Positions 13,599-24,637 of a stretch of 64,000 bases of DNA are shown here, piece by piece. The notes under the pieces are model-generated. The model had not been told where the DNA came from and searched no databases. It was given only the letters and a program-made list of their open reading frames with translations. Both the position numbers and the translations under genes were made by a program. Positions within the stretch are counted from its first letter, which is position 1; each line of letters begins with the position of its first letter. The DNA lies in assembly GCF_018691265.1 (NCBI RefSeq), contig NW_024881313.1:37317518-37381517 (forward strand). The letters run 5' to 3'. Source of the stretch: Tyto alba (taxonomy: Eukaryota; Chordata; Aves; Strigiformes; Tytonidae).

Positions 13599-15890
13599 AT
13601 CAGGGATTTATTGTAGCAGTTCTTTACTGTTTCCTGAACCAAGAGGTAAGGAAACTTTATACTTTACCATATTGCTTTCACTGGCAGATATATAGAGTTA
13701 ATAATCACTTTCCTACAACAAATCTTTTAGTTTCTTAGGATTGTCTGTTAACATAAGAATCAATGAGGATGAATTTCACTTCAATTATATTCATGGGAAT
13801 GAAGCCATCTAGTGGAGAAATGAACTTTTACTACTTTGCTATTCCATCAAGCATTTTTTATCCTTTCTGCACATTTTTGTACTGTAGTGGGTCTTGGAAA
13901 ACCCATGCTAGGTCCAGACCTGAAAGTACAAGCTGCTGCAGTGATGCAAAGAGATCTCAATTTACTAAAGGTCTATGGTCAAAATTTTACTGTTGATGGG
14001 ACAAGAATCATTCAATTTCTCTTAGTATCCAAGTCCACTTATATACGCTAAGTGTTGTGGTAAGAATGCATCTTAAATTAATTTTATAGGAAAGATAACA
14101 GTTTATACTCCATCTTTTAGAATAAGTTGAAACCCTGGAATTTCCCCCTCTCCTGACTACAGGGTAGCTGAAAGGGCTATTTTAGAGTATGATTACATTA
14201 AGAGTCTGATAGTTTCTACCTGTAGTTCCTAAAAAGGGAGACTCCTGCTTCATATATACCACCCCACAGGGAATGCCCTAGAGCATCAAAGGTGTGTTTA
14301 CGAGATGAATCCTCTCCCTAATCATTAGATTCAGTGAAATATTCAGATGACCAAGTCCAGTTGTCTGTGTTGGAGATAGCTGACCCACTCTAGACTCCCT
14401 GGGATGCATTGACTAAATCTCCATTTCCCAGGTTTAAAGTCTAGGGCTGATTAAGCTTTCAGATAGTGTTTCATTGTCTGTGTGTGACACAGTCCACACT
14501 TGCTTAATTTTGTCAGAGATTTCTGAAATAGTGAAACAAATATCTTCAAATATATTGACACTTTTTAGCCTTTTGGTTGTCTATGGCTATGAATTGTTGA
14601 CTGCTCTAGTGATGCTTGTGTTGTTAACACTCCTGTTCACTAGCGTATTAATAATCCTAATCTCTTTTGACGATAATGACATCCCAGACATACAACACTT
14701 CAGTTTAGAAATTTCCTTCCATTTAACCACCTTTTCTAATAAGAATCAGATGTGGAAGCAGGCTTTAGGTTGGTCTGGACCCACTATATGTTTATGTGAA
14801 CATGTCAATGCATGGTATATGTAGTTGTCAACAACAGAAAACAAACTTCTGATTGTCAATGGCTTTCCCCTCACCATCTTCAATAACATAGTAACATTAT
14901 TTCTCATCCACAAATTGGTGAAGGTTGATTAAGAAACTTGCTGCAGTTTATACTTTTCTAGAAGCAGATGGAAACAAGACAACGTCCCTTAGCAACTGAG
15001 GAAGAACAAGCAATGTGGAGCAAATATGTTTGCATAGGGAAGGTTGGTGAAACCATTACCAGAACACATTTTCAAAGAGATATTTAAGAAAAAATGAGAG
15101 AAGATATATAAAAAACCTGAGAAAATATTCTAGTGGTGGAGGAAACATTTTATGGTACTAGAGTTAGAGACCTCAAGATCTTTCATTTTTCAGAAAAAGA
15201 TTGAGGTGAGATGACTTGACTATGCATAAAGATATCAAAGTATAACTACTTTGATGGTAGAAAGTTACTTAGTACTGATAAACTTTTCAGTTCAGCAGAG
15301 GAAGGTGGACTGAAGTAGAAATTGAAACCAGGTAAGTTAAAAATTGAACTGTGATTTTTTTTCATTCATTTAACTGTGTGACAGCTTTAATAATAAACTT
15401 TGATTGTTGGGTCCATAGCTATTAAGTAGGAACACAGAACAGAGCAGACTCACATAAAGTATGTCCTTACTTCTTGAAAGGAAGAGTAGGGTTCATTTAC
15501 TCTTTTCAACATGGGAGGCCAACTCTGAGCTAGCCACACTGGATGTTTCCATCAGAGGGATGGGAATATCGAGACAGGCCAGATGAAACGTTTTCTGGAT
15601 GATCTTACTTTTCTCTATCAGCTAGACAGGGAGCCCAGAGGAACTAACTTGGACTGAGGTGTATAATTTCACACTTCTCTAGCCATTATTTCTGTCTTTC
15701 TTCCTTCCCACTGGTCTACTCCCAAGCAGTATTTGACCACAAAATATCATTCTCCTTTCCTTTTGAGGTGCAAACGGAAATTGGCAGGAGGTGGCATGGT
15801 AACAGATACGGACTTATACGAGTGTGGAGGAGGACGAGGTGGACTGTGCCATCTAGTTCTGGAGTAAAAATGACCACATCTGTGTGCTAA
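530..15890 (+). CDS. GHRHR: Growth-hormone-releasing hormone receptor, exons 3-13 (5' part outside window)
   Basis: Class B G-protein-coupled receptor. In pituitary somatotrophs the family member binds GHRH at the cell surface and signals through Gs and cAMP to drive growth hormone output (established knowledge). Eleven exons join: 530-637, 1853-1953, 5040-5137, 6863-6995, 7892-8045, 9355-9415, 9521-9590, 11128-11219, 11935-12064, 13604-13645, 15768-15890. They give 369 residues from the ectodomain to TAA. From memory, the human receptor is 423 residues and has the same length from the matching Cys onward. Seen in order: ectodomain with CW and PCP motifs, TM1 (about 76-101), TM2 (110-130), TM3 with Cys149, TM4, second extracellular loop Cys219 (expected disulfide to Cys149), TM5, TM6 with [11 protein letters not shown]7 with LYCFLNQE, and a short tail ending TTSVC. 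DHCSFST in loop 1 and the tail RWT.PS are GHRHR-like rather than VIP, PACAP or secretin receptor-like. No frameshift or stop was seen. The paralogue GHRHR2 is the main alternative. Confidence 0.9.
1853..1953 (+). CDS. GHRHR: GHRHR exon 4 (end of ectodomain)
   Basis: Acceptor TTTCAG at 1847-1852, donor GTAAGT at 1954. Reads [19 protein letters not shown] then HVACPVEDE. The C-x6-W...PFPPY...C pattern is the conserved distal ectodomain of GHRHR. An in-frame start codon at 1693 just extends the reading frame into the intron and is not used here. Confidence 0.92.
5040..5137 (+). CDS. GHRHR: GHRHR exon 5 (TM1)
   Basis: Acceptor TTATAG at 5034-5039, donor GTATGT at 5138. Reads [20 protein letters not shown] and a hydrophobic run ending IAFR, which is the stalk and first membrane helix. 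It ends in phase 2 and the split Arg codon is completed by exon 6. Confidence 0.92.
6863..6995 (+). CDS. GHRHR: GHRHR exon 6 (intracellular loop 1, TM2, extracellular loop 1)
   Basis: Acceptor TTCCAG ends at 6862, donor GTAAGC starts at 6996. Reads [20 protein letters not shown], then IFIKDAVLF and DHCSFST. The R-L-x-C-x-RNYIH motif is the class B hallmark after TM1, and HCSFST is the GHRHR form of loop 1. The exon is 133 nt. Confidence 0.95.
7892..8045 (+). CDS. GHRHR: GHRHR exon 7 (TM3 and start of TM4)
   Basis: Acceptor CCCTAG ends at 7891, donor GTAAGT starts at 8046. Reads [20 protein letters not shown], then [12 protein letters not shown] and WWLVLFGWG. The Cys of TECK is the TM3 disulfide partner. 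The usual class B EGLYL is EALYL here, as in the human GHRHR form EAVYL. The exon is 154 nt. Confidence 0.95.
9355..9415 (+). CDS. GHRHR: GHRHR exon 8 (TM4)
   Basis: Acceptor GACAG at 9350-9354 and donor GTAAGT at 9416. Reads [19 protein letters not shown]. With the split Gly before it this gives the GWG-x-P motif of TM4. The 61 nt length is the family norm. Confidence 0.93.
9521..9590 (+). CDS. GHRHR: GHRHR exon 9 (extracellular loop 2 and start of TM5)
   Basis: Acceptor TCTCAG ends at 9520, donor GTAGGT starts at 9591. Reads [20 protein letters not shown] then SVG. CWD is the conserved loop 2 motif and WWLIKGP the base of TM5. The exon is 70 nt. Confidence 0.95.
11128..11219 (+). CDS. GHRHR: GHRHR exon 10 (TM5 and intracellular loop 3)
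   Basis: Acceptor GAATAG ends at 11127, donor GTAATA starts at 11220. Reads [19 protein letters not shown], then QYR across the junction. [10 protein letters not shown] is the basic segment that contacts G protein in class B receptors. The exon is 92 nt and ends in phase 2. Confidence 0.94.
11935..12064 (+). CDS. GHRHR: GHRHR exon 11 (TM6, extracellular loop 3)
   Basis: Acceptor TGCTAG ends at 11934, donor GTAAAA starts at 12065. Reads [20 protein letters not shown], then [10 protein letters not shown] and ELCIGSFQ. The RL-x-(K/R)-ST-x-x-LIPLFG-x-HY motif is diagnostic for class B TM6. The exon is 130 nt. Confidence 0.95.
13566..13597 (+). repeat. T32 homopolymer forming the exon 12 polypyrimidine tract
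   Basis: Thirty-two uninterrupted T, ending six bases before exon 12 of GHRHR. It serves as, or replaces, the usual mixed polypyrimidine tract. Its length is likely to vary between individuals and to be hard to assemble exactly. Confidence 0.9.
13604..13645 (+). CDS. GHRHR: GHRHR exon 12 (TM7 mini-exon)
   Basis: A 42-nt exon coding for [14 protein letters not shown], the second half of TM7. The donor is GTAAGG at 13646. The acceptor is a 32-T run followed by GATCAG, so there are no other pyrimidines between the T tract and the AG. The exon is a multiple of three, so skipping it would delete 14 TM7 residues without a frameshift. Confidence 0.95.
13646..15767 (+). other. GHRHR: GHRHR intron 12
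   Basis: A 2.1 kb intron between the TM7 mini-exon and the tail exon. It contains a 116-codon open frame (14474-14824) with hydrophobic stretches but no splice logic, homology or codon signal that I can see, so I regard it as chance. No recognisable repeat was seen. Confidence 0.75.
15768..15890 (+). CDS. GHRHR: GHRHR exon 13 (cytoplasmic tail and stop)
   Basis: Acceptor TTTGAG ends at 15767. Reads [20 protein letters not shown], then [12 protein letters not shown] and the C-terminus KMTTSVC, with stop TAA at 15888-15890. The short tail of 40 codons and its ending (human form ends TSMC) distinguish GHRHR from the longer-tailed PAC1, VPAC and secretin receptors. Confidence 0.92.
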   Translation: MQTEIGRRWHGNRYGLIRVWRRTRWTVPSSSGVKMTTSVC

Positions 15891-16075
15891 AGATGGACTA
15901 AAGGTCTGGAGTAATCACATGTAAAGCCTGATTAGGAAAAAAGCAAACAGCAAACAAATGAAATCCACCAAAGGTAATGATTGCAGTTTATACTGGAGCA
16001 AACTGGAGGAGGATCCACTTCTACAGCAGTTCAGCTCACTATATATATGTTTCAGGACAAGAATTACAGTGACAG

Positions 16076-16081
16076 ATTAAA
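16076..16081 (+). terminator. Possible polyadenylation signal ATTAAA for GHRHR
   Basis: First common hexamer variant after the GHRHR stop, 186 bases downstream. A canonical AATAAA follows at 16752-16757. Which of them is used cannot be told from sequence. Confidence 0.35.
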
Positions 16082-16751
16082 AACTGACTGGCCTTCTAAA
16101 CACAAAATAACCCTCTTATTGATATGCACAGTCACAGAAAACACAAAAGTCACCTCTTTTTGATTCGCTTCTGTACACTTTCACTGATGAACTGTATAGC
16201 ATAATGTGTCTAAGGAGGGACAACAGTAGTACACTTCAGAGACACCACAGATGACCAAGCTCTGTAAACAGGAATTCAATCCTCATGCAATGGGAGCTAG
16301 AGTCTATCCAGCTTGTTCAGGCTTTGTTCCTTGTTTTGATTCAGTAGACATGCAAGTAAGAAACAAAAAGTCTTTTTAAACAGCAGTGCAATGACTAAAA
16401 ATTCCTCCTATATTGTCTTTTTATACTATTTAGAAGAAAAAGATTCAAAGTTCATGATACAACTCAATATACTCTCATGTTCTGATGTTATTTCAGTAGC
16501 TACAAGCTAGAAAATTTTTGATAGTCAAGTAGCAGAAAGCGGAGGTGTGGGGAAGGACAAGGCACCATAACACAGTTATTAAGGAATAACTGCTTTCTGC
16601 AAGTAAGTTAAAAAGAAAAGCATGCTTTTGCACAGAAAGATAATGAGACCTGTGGGAGATGGGCTAGGAGACTGCTAGGAATACTTATAAGTATTTTCTT
16701 GTATGTGACTGTTTTTGCTGTCTAGTGTTGTAAAACATTCAGAAGCTTGAA

Positions 16752-16757
16752 AATAAA
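16752..16757 (+). terminator. Possible polyadenylation signal AATAAA for GHRHR
   Basis: Canonical hexamer about 860 bases after the stop codon. It is followed by TG-rich and T-rich sequence (16770-16860) of the sort that can act as a downstream element, although that tract is also a simple repeat. Confidence 0.35.
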
Positions 16758-16787
16758 CTTGCATTTCTGGTGTTTGTACTTGAGGGC

Positions 16788-16860
16788 TTTTGTTTGTTTG
16801 TTTGGTTTGGTTTGGTTTGATTTGGTTTGTTTTTGGTTTTTTTTTTTTTTTTTTTTTTTT
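16788..16860 (+). repeat. (TTTG)n/(GGTTT)n followed by T24
   Basis: Short TTTG and GGTTT units pass into 24 consecutive T (16837-16860). On the minus strand it reads as A24 followed by C-A-rich units. It could be a degenerate poly-A tail of an old minus-strand retroposon or a self-grown microsatellite. No retroposon body was recognised. Confidence 0.8.
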
Positions 16861-19144
16861 CCCAATGGTTGTTGACCTGCAGATTAATGAATTGATTAAC
16901 CTCTCTGAGGGGAACATCAAGGCTTTGAAAGGAGTGCAGAAAGCTAAACTGTACCAAACAGTGAGGGCTATTACTCTGTTACATTTTTACCCCGCTCTTC
17001 TGCACATTTCATTGAGCTGTCAAGTTCAATTAAACAACAGAAATTATAGCAGAGAAAAGTGGGCTTGCCTTCATTTTTCCTTTGCTATATCCAGGTAATT
17101 ACAGCTAACTTGAAGAAGTAGAATGTTATGTCATCTAGTTTTTATGAAAAAAAACAACTGCCAAGGTGTCTTCCTCTTACAATTAAAGTGTTTTTCTCCT
17201 TGTTTTTCTTCTGTCTGTGAAAAAATACAGCAATAGCTGAATTAAAATCTGAGGGTAGAAAAAGAGACTGAGAGAGCAGTGGGAAGAAGGTGTTTATTTC
17301 CATTTCTGCAGTGACTCCTTGGAACATATATTGCAGTGTGGGGTTCAAGATATTGTTTACATTGATTTCCTTCCTTTATCCAGAAGGATTTAAAGTGAGC
17401 TGGATGGAAGCATGTGTTGAATAACTGGTGATCTGTTGAAAGTAAGAGACTGAGATGCGTTTGCATGGCTTTCAGTGTCATATAACATTCAGCTAATGTG
17501 AAAAAGTGGCATAACCTGTAAGCATGAGTGTTGAGGCAGTTGAATGAGTCTTCTTTTCTGGAGATGGATGTTTTTCAGCCTCCAAAAGATCATGATCTCT
17601 ATCAGTTGGAATGGATCCCAGAGTAATAGCTCAACTAAGACAGGTAAATTTTTCCCATCGCTACTATACATGCTTAGATAGAAAATTTCCTACAGCTATT
17701 GCATTTCTGTTGCTGTGTAATTAACTGTGAATTGGCAAATTTATTCTGAAGATCATCATACTCTGTAGCCAGAAAATAAAAGAAGAGGTGATAAAAAACA
17801 CATAAAATCATTTCTTGTGCTAAATAGATTAAACATTGTCTGGCTCAGCTGATTTCTGAAGGAGTGATGGTGTTTTCTCATCTCTATGTCTCAAGCAGTG
17901 ATATAACATGTCATATTAAGACTCTTGTAAGTGTTGACTGTATCAAATGGATTTTCTGTCTTGTAATTAAGTCCTACAATTCTGAAATGTTGTTGTCATG
18001 ATGACTCTGACATTGAATGGACATGTTAGTAACAGATATGATGAAGGCACATGATTACATGGACTTCTCAGGGCTCTTGTCTGTATTTATAGAAGTCTGC
18101 TTTAAGGGTTTGGCCCCAAATCCCTCAGAACCAAGAATACTGATAATCTGTCCAAATAACTTCCATTGGCTTTGTATCATATACAATAAGGACAATTATT
18201 TGGCCGCATTAAGCTATCTGCAGCATACATTTTCACCTAAATAGGTCTATCAAACACTAGGTCTTTGTCCTTTTCTAGTCATCTCAGCTCTTTCTAACAT
18301 GAACAGAGGCAGGAATCTCCAGAGAGCATTTAATTCCTTCCTGAAATAAGTAACCACTATAGGGGGAATACTTTCGTGTGTAATAGCTGAAACTGGAAAC
18401 AGAAGTGTCTAAAATCAGAAGAAACTACTCTATTTAATTAGAATATTAATATCGGTTATAACTAGGCATGGCATGAATATTAAGGCTACATTACATTTTT
18501 AGCAAATTCAATCTTGAATATAAAATGTTAAGCAGAATTTTAAAATAAGCAATTCAGTTTTTCAGAAAGGGAATTACATTGAATTTAGATAATTTTTACA
18601 GAGTTTAACACTAGTTTAGGAGCATGTGCACCCTTATTGCACAAGATTATGTTTCTGCAAGTTCTTGTGTCACATGCAAAGTCTGATAAAACAAGTATGA
18701 AAAGAGTGAGTAGCAGAAACTCCTTAACCTTTGAAGAAAAAATTTTCCTAAGTATGATTTACTTTCACCTGGAGTAGGGCCAGAGTAATGAAAATGGACC
18801 TAAAGGTCAATCATTCCAGGGTGTACAAATTGCTACAGGATTTACAGTGCAATGAATAAAGACAGAAGTAAAACAGAGCTTCCCAGGAGCGACGGCTGAG
18901 CTGATCTCACTGCAGGCTGTAGAAGAAAAAAAAAAAAAAATCAGCAGTTTTAGGTGCAACTGTCAGGTCTCTGTCAGCTTAGGTGCAACTTAAGTCACTT
19001 GGATTTGGCTTTTATATTCTATCACAACCAACTGTATGGCATTGATTAACTTTTCTCCTTCTACCTTCAAAGACACCTGCCACATTCCTAAAAATAAGTA
19101 ATATTTTTGACACCATGACATCACTAAAGACCTCTGTATTCCAG

Positions 19145-19236
19145 TTTTGGTTTGTTTGTTGTGGTTTTGGTGTTTTGTTTTTGTTTGGGTTTTTTTTTGT
19201 TTGTTTGTTTGTTTTTTGTTTTTTTTTTTTTTTTTG
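19145..19236 (+). repeat. T/G-rich simple repeat with (TTTG)n and T-runs
   Basis: About 90 bases almost entirely of T and G, in TTTG, TTTTG and long T runs. It has the same composition and orientation as the tracts at 16.8, 28.4 and 50.3 kb. Confidence 0.8.
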
Positions 19237-22200
19237 TTAATGGAAATATCTCACTGTACAGTATTTTGTTTAGTTTTTTTTACATTACACATTCAGGTAG
19301 CCTTTTCTGTTAGGCTCTTGTCCATTGGTTTTGTTTTCAATTTTTTATCTTTTCTCAGTCAGGCAATCACCCTTTTATACCTCTTTTTCTGTCTGGCTTA
19401 GTGCCTTACATTTTTTCCCCACACATTATAACTATTAATAATTTCAGTGTCAATCAATAGCAATGACAAATTCTCTCCTATTAACAGTATATATTTTGTA
19501 TTTTATATTAACAATTTGAAACGGTGCATCATATAATGACTAATTGTGAACACCGATGGTTCTTCTGTCTTTATTTAACATCAAGACAAGGTTACTATTA
19601 TTGGTTTTACATCATGAAATAATTTCAGATTTGAGTGAAGCAAGGGCAGCTTTTCAGTGTTTTACTTTATTTAAATTATAATTCAAGCTGTAATACAGCA
19701 AACTCTTGGTACCTCTACCAAGGGATGTCCTCCAGTGATAATGACATTGAGCTTATTGTAGGACACTGTAGAGAAGAGAAAACATAAAAATATTAAAAAT
19801 GGCCCAAAGTGTTTAGTGAGATTTAGCTTGATTATTCTAATAAAATCTCTACAGGCAAAAGTTTTATCTAAACTATTTTGTACCTGAAATCCTTCCATGT
19901 ATTAAGATCCCAGATCTTCTGTGTTGCCTGTATGTATCTATCGGAAAAGGGAGATGTCCCTGTCTATCTATAATAGATTGGGAACCAGCATGAAACATCT
20001 TTTAATTATAATGGTACAGTTCCCTGATGATCAGGGATTGGTCTGGAAATTGAAACTGAGATCAGACATATGTAATTCACATCAGCTTTGATTGTAAGAG
20101 AGACAATTACATCTACACAATCATTCTCTAGCTTGAATTGTGCTCTTATATTATCAAATTGAGATATTAATATGAAATCCTTAAGGTGAATGTCTTGCAA
20201 TTATCCATAAAGAATAAAGCTTTTAATCAGATCTTGCCTAGTGCAGAATATGTCAGAATGATGGTGAAGTTTTTGGTTAGTGAAAATGATTTTATAACAT
20301 GTTATAAAAATCTTATAACTAAAGAGCTTAAAAAGAGAGTTACAGCTTGCATAAATATTTCATGATTTTTATGCCTGCAGAACATCAATGTTGTTTAGTT
20401 GCAAATAAAAATACATTGTGTTCATATTTCATGACAATATAAATGACTGGAAATGTTTATTTCTACTATATTTTGGTTCAGATGCTATCAATTTTTAATA
20501 TATAATAATATTTTATGAGAAAAGAAAGTGAAAAGTTTATTTAGCAATAGGATTTTCCTGTCATTTTGTATGTGATTGAACAAAACTTCTGTATCAAACT
20601 GAACAATAAATACCTTTCTTAAAGTGACAGGAGCACTTGCAATAAATCCTTAATATTGCAGTGTACACACAGAGGTCTGCCATAAATCTGTGTTTCTTTA
20701 TTTCCCCTGTTATGCTCACTTGACAGACCATTTTATCTGTACCATAGTCACGTGCAGAGCTGTGTAGATAATAATGACATTCCTTGTTCCAAGTTTAGCT
20801 TATGTAGTCCTTTCTTCTGGTCAATCCACTTCCAAATTGGAGGGCTATAGGCATCCATTTGTGTTTCCCAATTTCAACTTGAGTCAGACTGATCCCTCAT
20901 TACTTTCCACGTTTAAACTATTAAAAAAATTATTTTCTTTTATAACAGTTACCTGTTACTCCACAGATAGAAAATATTCACTGAGTCAAATTTCACCTTG
21001 ATGTTTGATACAGCAATGTTAGGGAGGTGGGAAGAAACATCCTGAAGTAAACCTTTTCCCTTTCTCCAAAAACAATGGATGAGGCAGAAATTACTAAGCT
21101 GCATTCCCCATGATGAGGACAAACAGCTAGAACTACACTATTAAATTAGGAATGGGATTCACCTCTAACTGTTGTAGCTAAACCAAGATTAGGAAATGAT
21201 GAGAGGGTGAGGTAGTGCCTCCCCTGCTCTGCCCAAGCACAAGATTTATTTTGATAATTCACATTGGTTTCCAGACATATAAAGTTCCTTGATCCAATGA
21301 AATATGTCTGCATGAGTGCTGATACCAGCGTAAGGGAATTTGTGGAAACACCTTTTTTGGTAATGGCATTAATTTCTGATGTTTTGAAGTGATTTTAGAA
21401 ACTATAGAAGTATCCAAACCTAATCCGCTCCTAGTGCTTTAACAGGTTAAGAATTTTCTCTGTCTCCTTACCAAACAGATAATAACAATGTGTAAAACAG
21501 AACACTGAGTCCAAATCATCTTGATGGGGAAAACTGCATTATATTCTTATATTCTTTTATATTGTGTTAACTGTACTTCTGTATGCTGTGGGGTCTACAG
21601 AAACAAGGTAAAATTTCATAAGGGAATATGAAAGCATGTTAAAGTAAAATGAGCAGTGCTGGTGTGGAGGCGAGAGGTTTTTTCCTTGAGAAGTTTTCTT
21701 ACACCCTCTACAACACTGAAAGCCTTACCAGGCATGCAAAGTTTACGTATCTTCAAGACAAGGTTGGAGAAATGAATGGAAAATTTGGGAAATTAAAGAG
21801 CCACAAGTGGGTTGGAGTCTAGGAGGTCCTCAGGAAAGCAGAGTGTATGTCTGCCCTCTGCTCGCACTCCCTTAGGCGTGAGTTTTGGCCACCATCAGTG
21901 ATGAGGTACAGGCCAAATCTGATGTCTGTTCTGATCTGCTAGGAAGATGAACAAACAGTGCTGGTCAGAAAGTTGCAAAGTGAACTTTCAATTAAATTAT
22001 CTGCCACCTTTTCTAGCAAAAAAAGTACAGTTGTTTTGCAAAGTGCACATGCTAGAAAACAAGCTGGGGTGGGGGAAATTAAAATGCCATCAAATTACTC
22101 TGAAAACAGCCCAACTTTTCTTTAGTTGAGAATAAAAACCCTTGTGTGGTTTTCTATTGAGCTGAGAATGAAGACACAAACTGTCTCAGAAATAGTGGGC

Positions 22201-24615
22201 AAGACAATCTTAGTGTTCCTTTGTCCCTTGTTTTCTGTGACTGTGATGTGGTTCTGTCCTCAGTTTCGTTGGTGTTTAGGTATTTTTGTATGACTTTTTA
22301 TCAATCAATGAGGTTATGTAACCTACAGATTACAGGTTAGTTCCCTGTTATTCCCATATGTACTATTTATATATTTATTTTAGTCTAAAGACACATGACG
22401 ACTCCACTAGATGGCAGCCGGGACCTTCATGGCGCTCATCCCACTGACACCAGTTTACACTTTTGACGGATTCCCTTGACATACAGCAATTAAAATGTCC
22501 TTTTCAATGGATGAATTATTTCACCACCTTTCCAGTGAGACTCTCAGCATTCAGTACAGCACCAATGGACTCCACTATCTGCCCTACAGCCAGAGCATTA
22601 CATCTTTCTTTCCCTTTCTGGTGCTTGGGATTGCTGAAATGATCATAAAGGCACCTGGAAAACTCTGCAAGGGTAGTGCCATGTGTTTACACTGGACATC
22701 CCTTAGTAGGACAAGCCTAAGGCACCCTTAAGTCCAGCCTGTTAAGTCTTGTATAGGTTGTGAGACTGTAAGTGTAGATTCGGGCATGGATGAAGTTTAT
22801 TTTCATCCCTGAGCGTGGTCTACAGGCTCCTGGACCACCAAACATGGACTGGAGAGCTGCCTGCAAGAGCACTGTTGACTAACACCTAAGTGGAATACAT
22901 TTCACTTCACTTTTACAGCTACGCTGGAGACCACTTGGGGTCATAATGACTTTCCATGGCAGCCTATAGACACCTCCAAGCATGAAGGAAACATATTGCA
23001 GTCCCTCTGGGGACTTCCAAGACTCCTTGTATTCCTGGTGGGAGCGTCTGGAAGGGGGTGGATTTCTGTGGGGCTATCCCCTCCCATTTAGACAGATGAC
23101 AGAGAAGCAGGCAGATGGCAAAGTTGTCAATGCAAAGGCTGAATCATTTGGATATATTAATCAGTGCCTTGGAACTAGTGTTTGAGTGAAAACAACACCT
23201 GCCAGGAGCAGGGTTCTATTAGGCTATACCCCATCAAGCAGCACATGTGGATTCGGTGCAAAAGCCTGCACCTTAGGTATAAGCAGCAGTATTGCTGTGG
23301 TTCTATGGAGCTCAGCTCAAGCTTTAAAATCCACTTGAGATGCCAAGAAAGAAAAATAAAAGAATTAACAGCTGACACGGGCTTAGTGCCACAGCTGCTT
23401 GGCTGTTCATAGTTGTAGAAAACTCGTTCACGGGTGTCCCCACAGGGGCTCGGTCACTTGGTTGTGACAGTAGTGGATGCATTTGCAAAGTCAGCTCTAA
23501 AAATCACGTAGGGCCCCTTTTCCTACTATTGTGACAAAACCTCAGTAGTTCCCTGTCTTTATTTTGTTTTATTAGTGCATTTCTGGTATTGTAATACTAT
23601 TTAATGGATTTCAGAGAGAAAACCTTGTAGGTTTGTAGTGACCTCTGTGAGGATCAGTTTTGGTAGAAGGGCTGGACCTGAAATGCAGATGGATTGGAAT
23701 GTTAGTAGGTGGTTGTATAACTGTAGGATTCATTTAAAAAAAAATAATAGTTTTTGAATGTTTGTGGATAGATAAATGACAAAGAATGAATAAAAAGTAA
23801 AGTTTATGGCTGGATGAATATTAATAGAATTATTTTCTGCATGCCACCATCACAGATTACAGAGCAGTCAAATTTTATGCAGTGGATTAAAAAATACCAT
23901 TCCAGTTCTGACTGAAAACATCTTTTTAATTTTTCTTCTGATAAAGAAAAAGCTGTGACAATTAAGGTATTGGGAACATTAGCTTACTATTAATTTCATA
24001 ACCAGGACTAGATGGAATATTTTGGAAACATAAATGTTTTCTTGAAAAAATAACATTTTTTTACTGTTTTTACAGTCTCTGCAATGTTTCTGAAGAGTTG
24101 TTGCATCTTTGGATAAAAGTCCAAACCAGCTGTGGAAACCAACTTGACCTACTCACATGGTTGATACTGCACACATAGTTCAATCTCTTCCTGGAACAGG
24201 GACTATATTAACCCAAAGCATGATTTTTTTCTATTTTTGTTAATGTAAATTTTGCTCTCGTATCTTTGAGCAGGAAATGCAGACAACTACCACCATTAAA
24301 AATCAAAATACACTACTTATCAACCTAAGAAATGTATCATGGTGTTCCCTTCTGCTGACCATCTTTTCTTTTACCTTGCTGAAGATGTGTCTGCCGTGGG
24401 AACTGCATGTCTTATGTTTTTTGTAATGGGAGACCATTATGAAGAAAGAAAGTTTTTACCATTAGAGACATAGTCCCAGTGGAGTCACCTGGTCAGGTGC
24501 AAGGAGATGGGATTCATCTGACATTATTTTGTCATCTAGGAGGTAGGTGTCTAAATTCAGGCCAGGCAACCAAGGATCAATTTATAGTTTAAAGAGAGAA
24601 ATAGATCATTTGGAC

Positions 24616-24637
24616 TTTTTTTTTTTTTTTTTTTTTT
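24616..24637 (+). repeat. T22 homopolymer
   Basis: Twenty-two T followed by about 190 bases of GC-richer sequence (24638-24830). This layout would fit a minus-strand retrocopy with a poly-A tail, but I do not recognise a source gene. Confidence 0.8.

Larger units (their letters stand above)
638..13603 (+). other. GHRHR: GHRHR introns 3-11
   Basis: Introns: 638-1852, 1954-5039, 5138-6862, 6996-7891, 8046-9354, 9416-9520, 9591-11127, 11220-11934 and 12065-13603. All begin GT and end AG. I see no further exon or clear transposon in them. The segment around 12560-12960 is richer in GC than its surroundings and reads open on the minus strand, but matches nothing I know. Intron 9 carries an A18 run (11049-11066) and a T-rich tract near its acceptor. 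Confidence 0.8.

Noticed and set aside
14474..14824. 116-codon ORF with hydrophobic segments in GHRHR intron 12
   Set aside because: No splice fit to the receptor, no family resemblance, and AT-rich introns give such hydrophobic frames by chance.
16675..16957. Minus-strand ORFs rich in Lys, Asn and Gln
   Set aside because: They are translations of the T/G simple repeat at 16788-16860.
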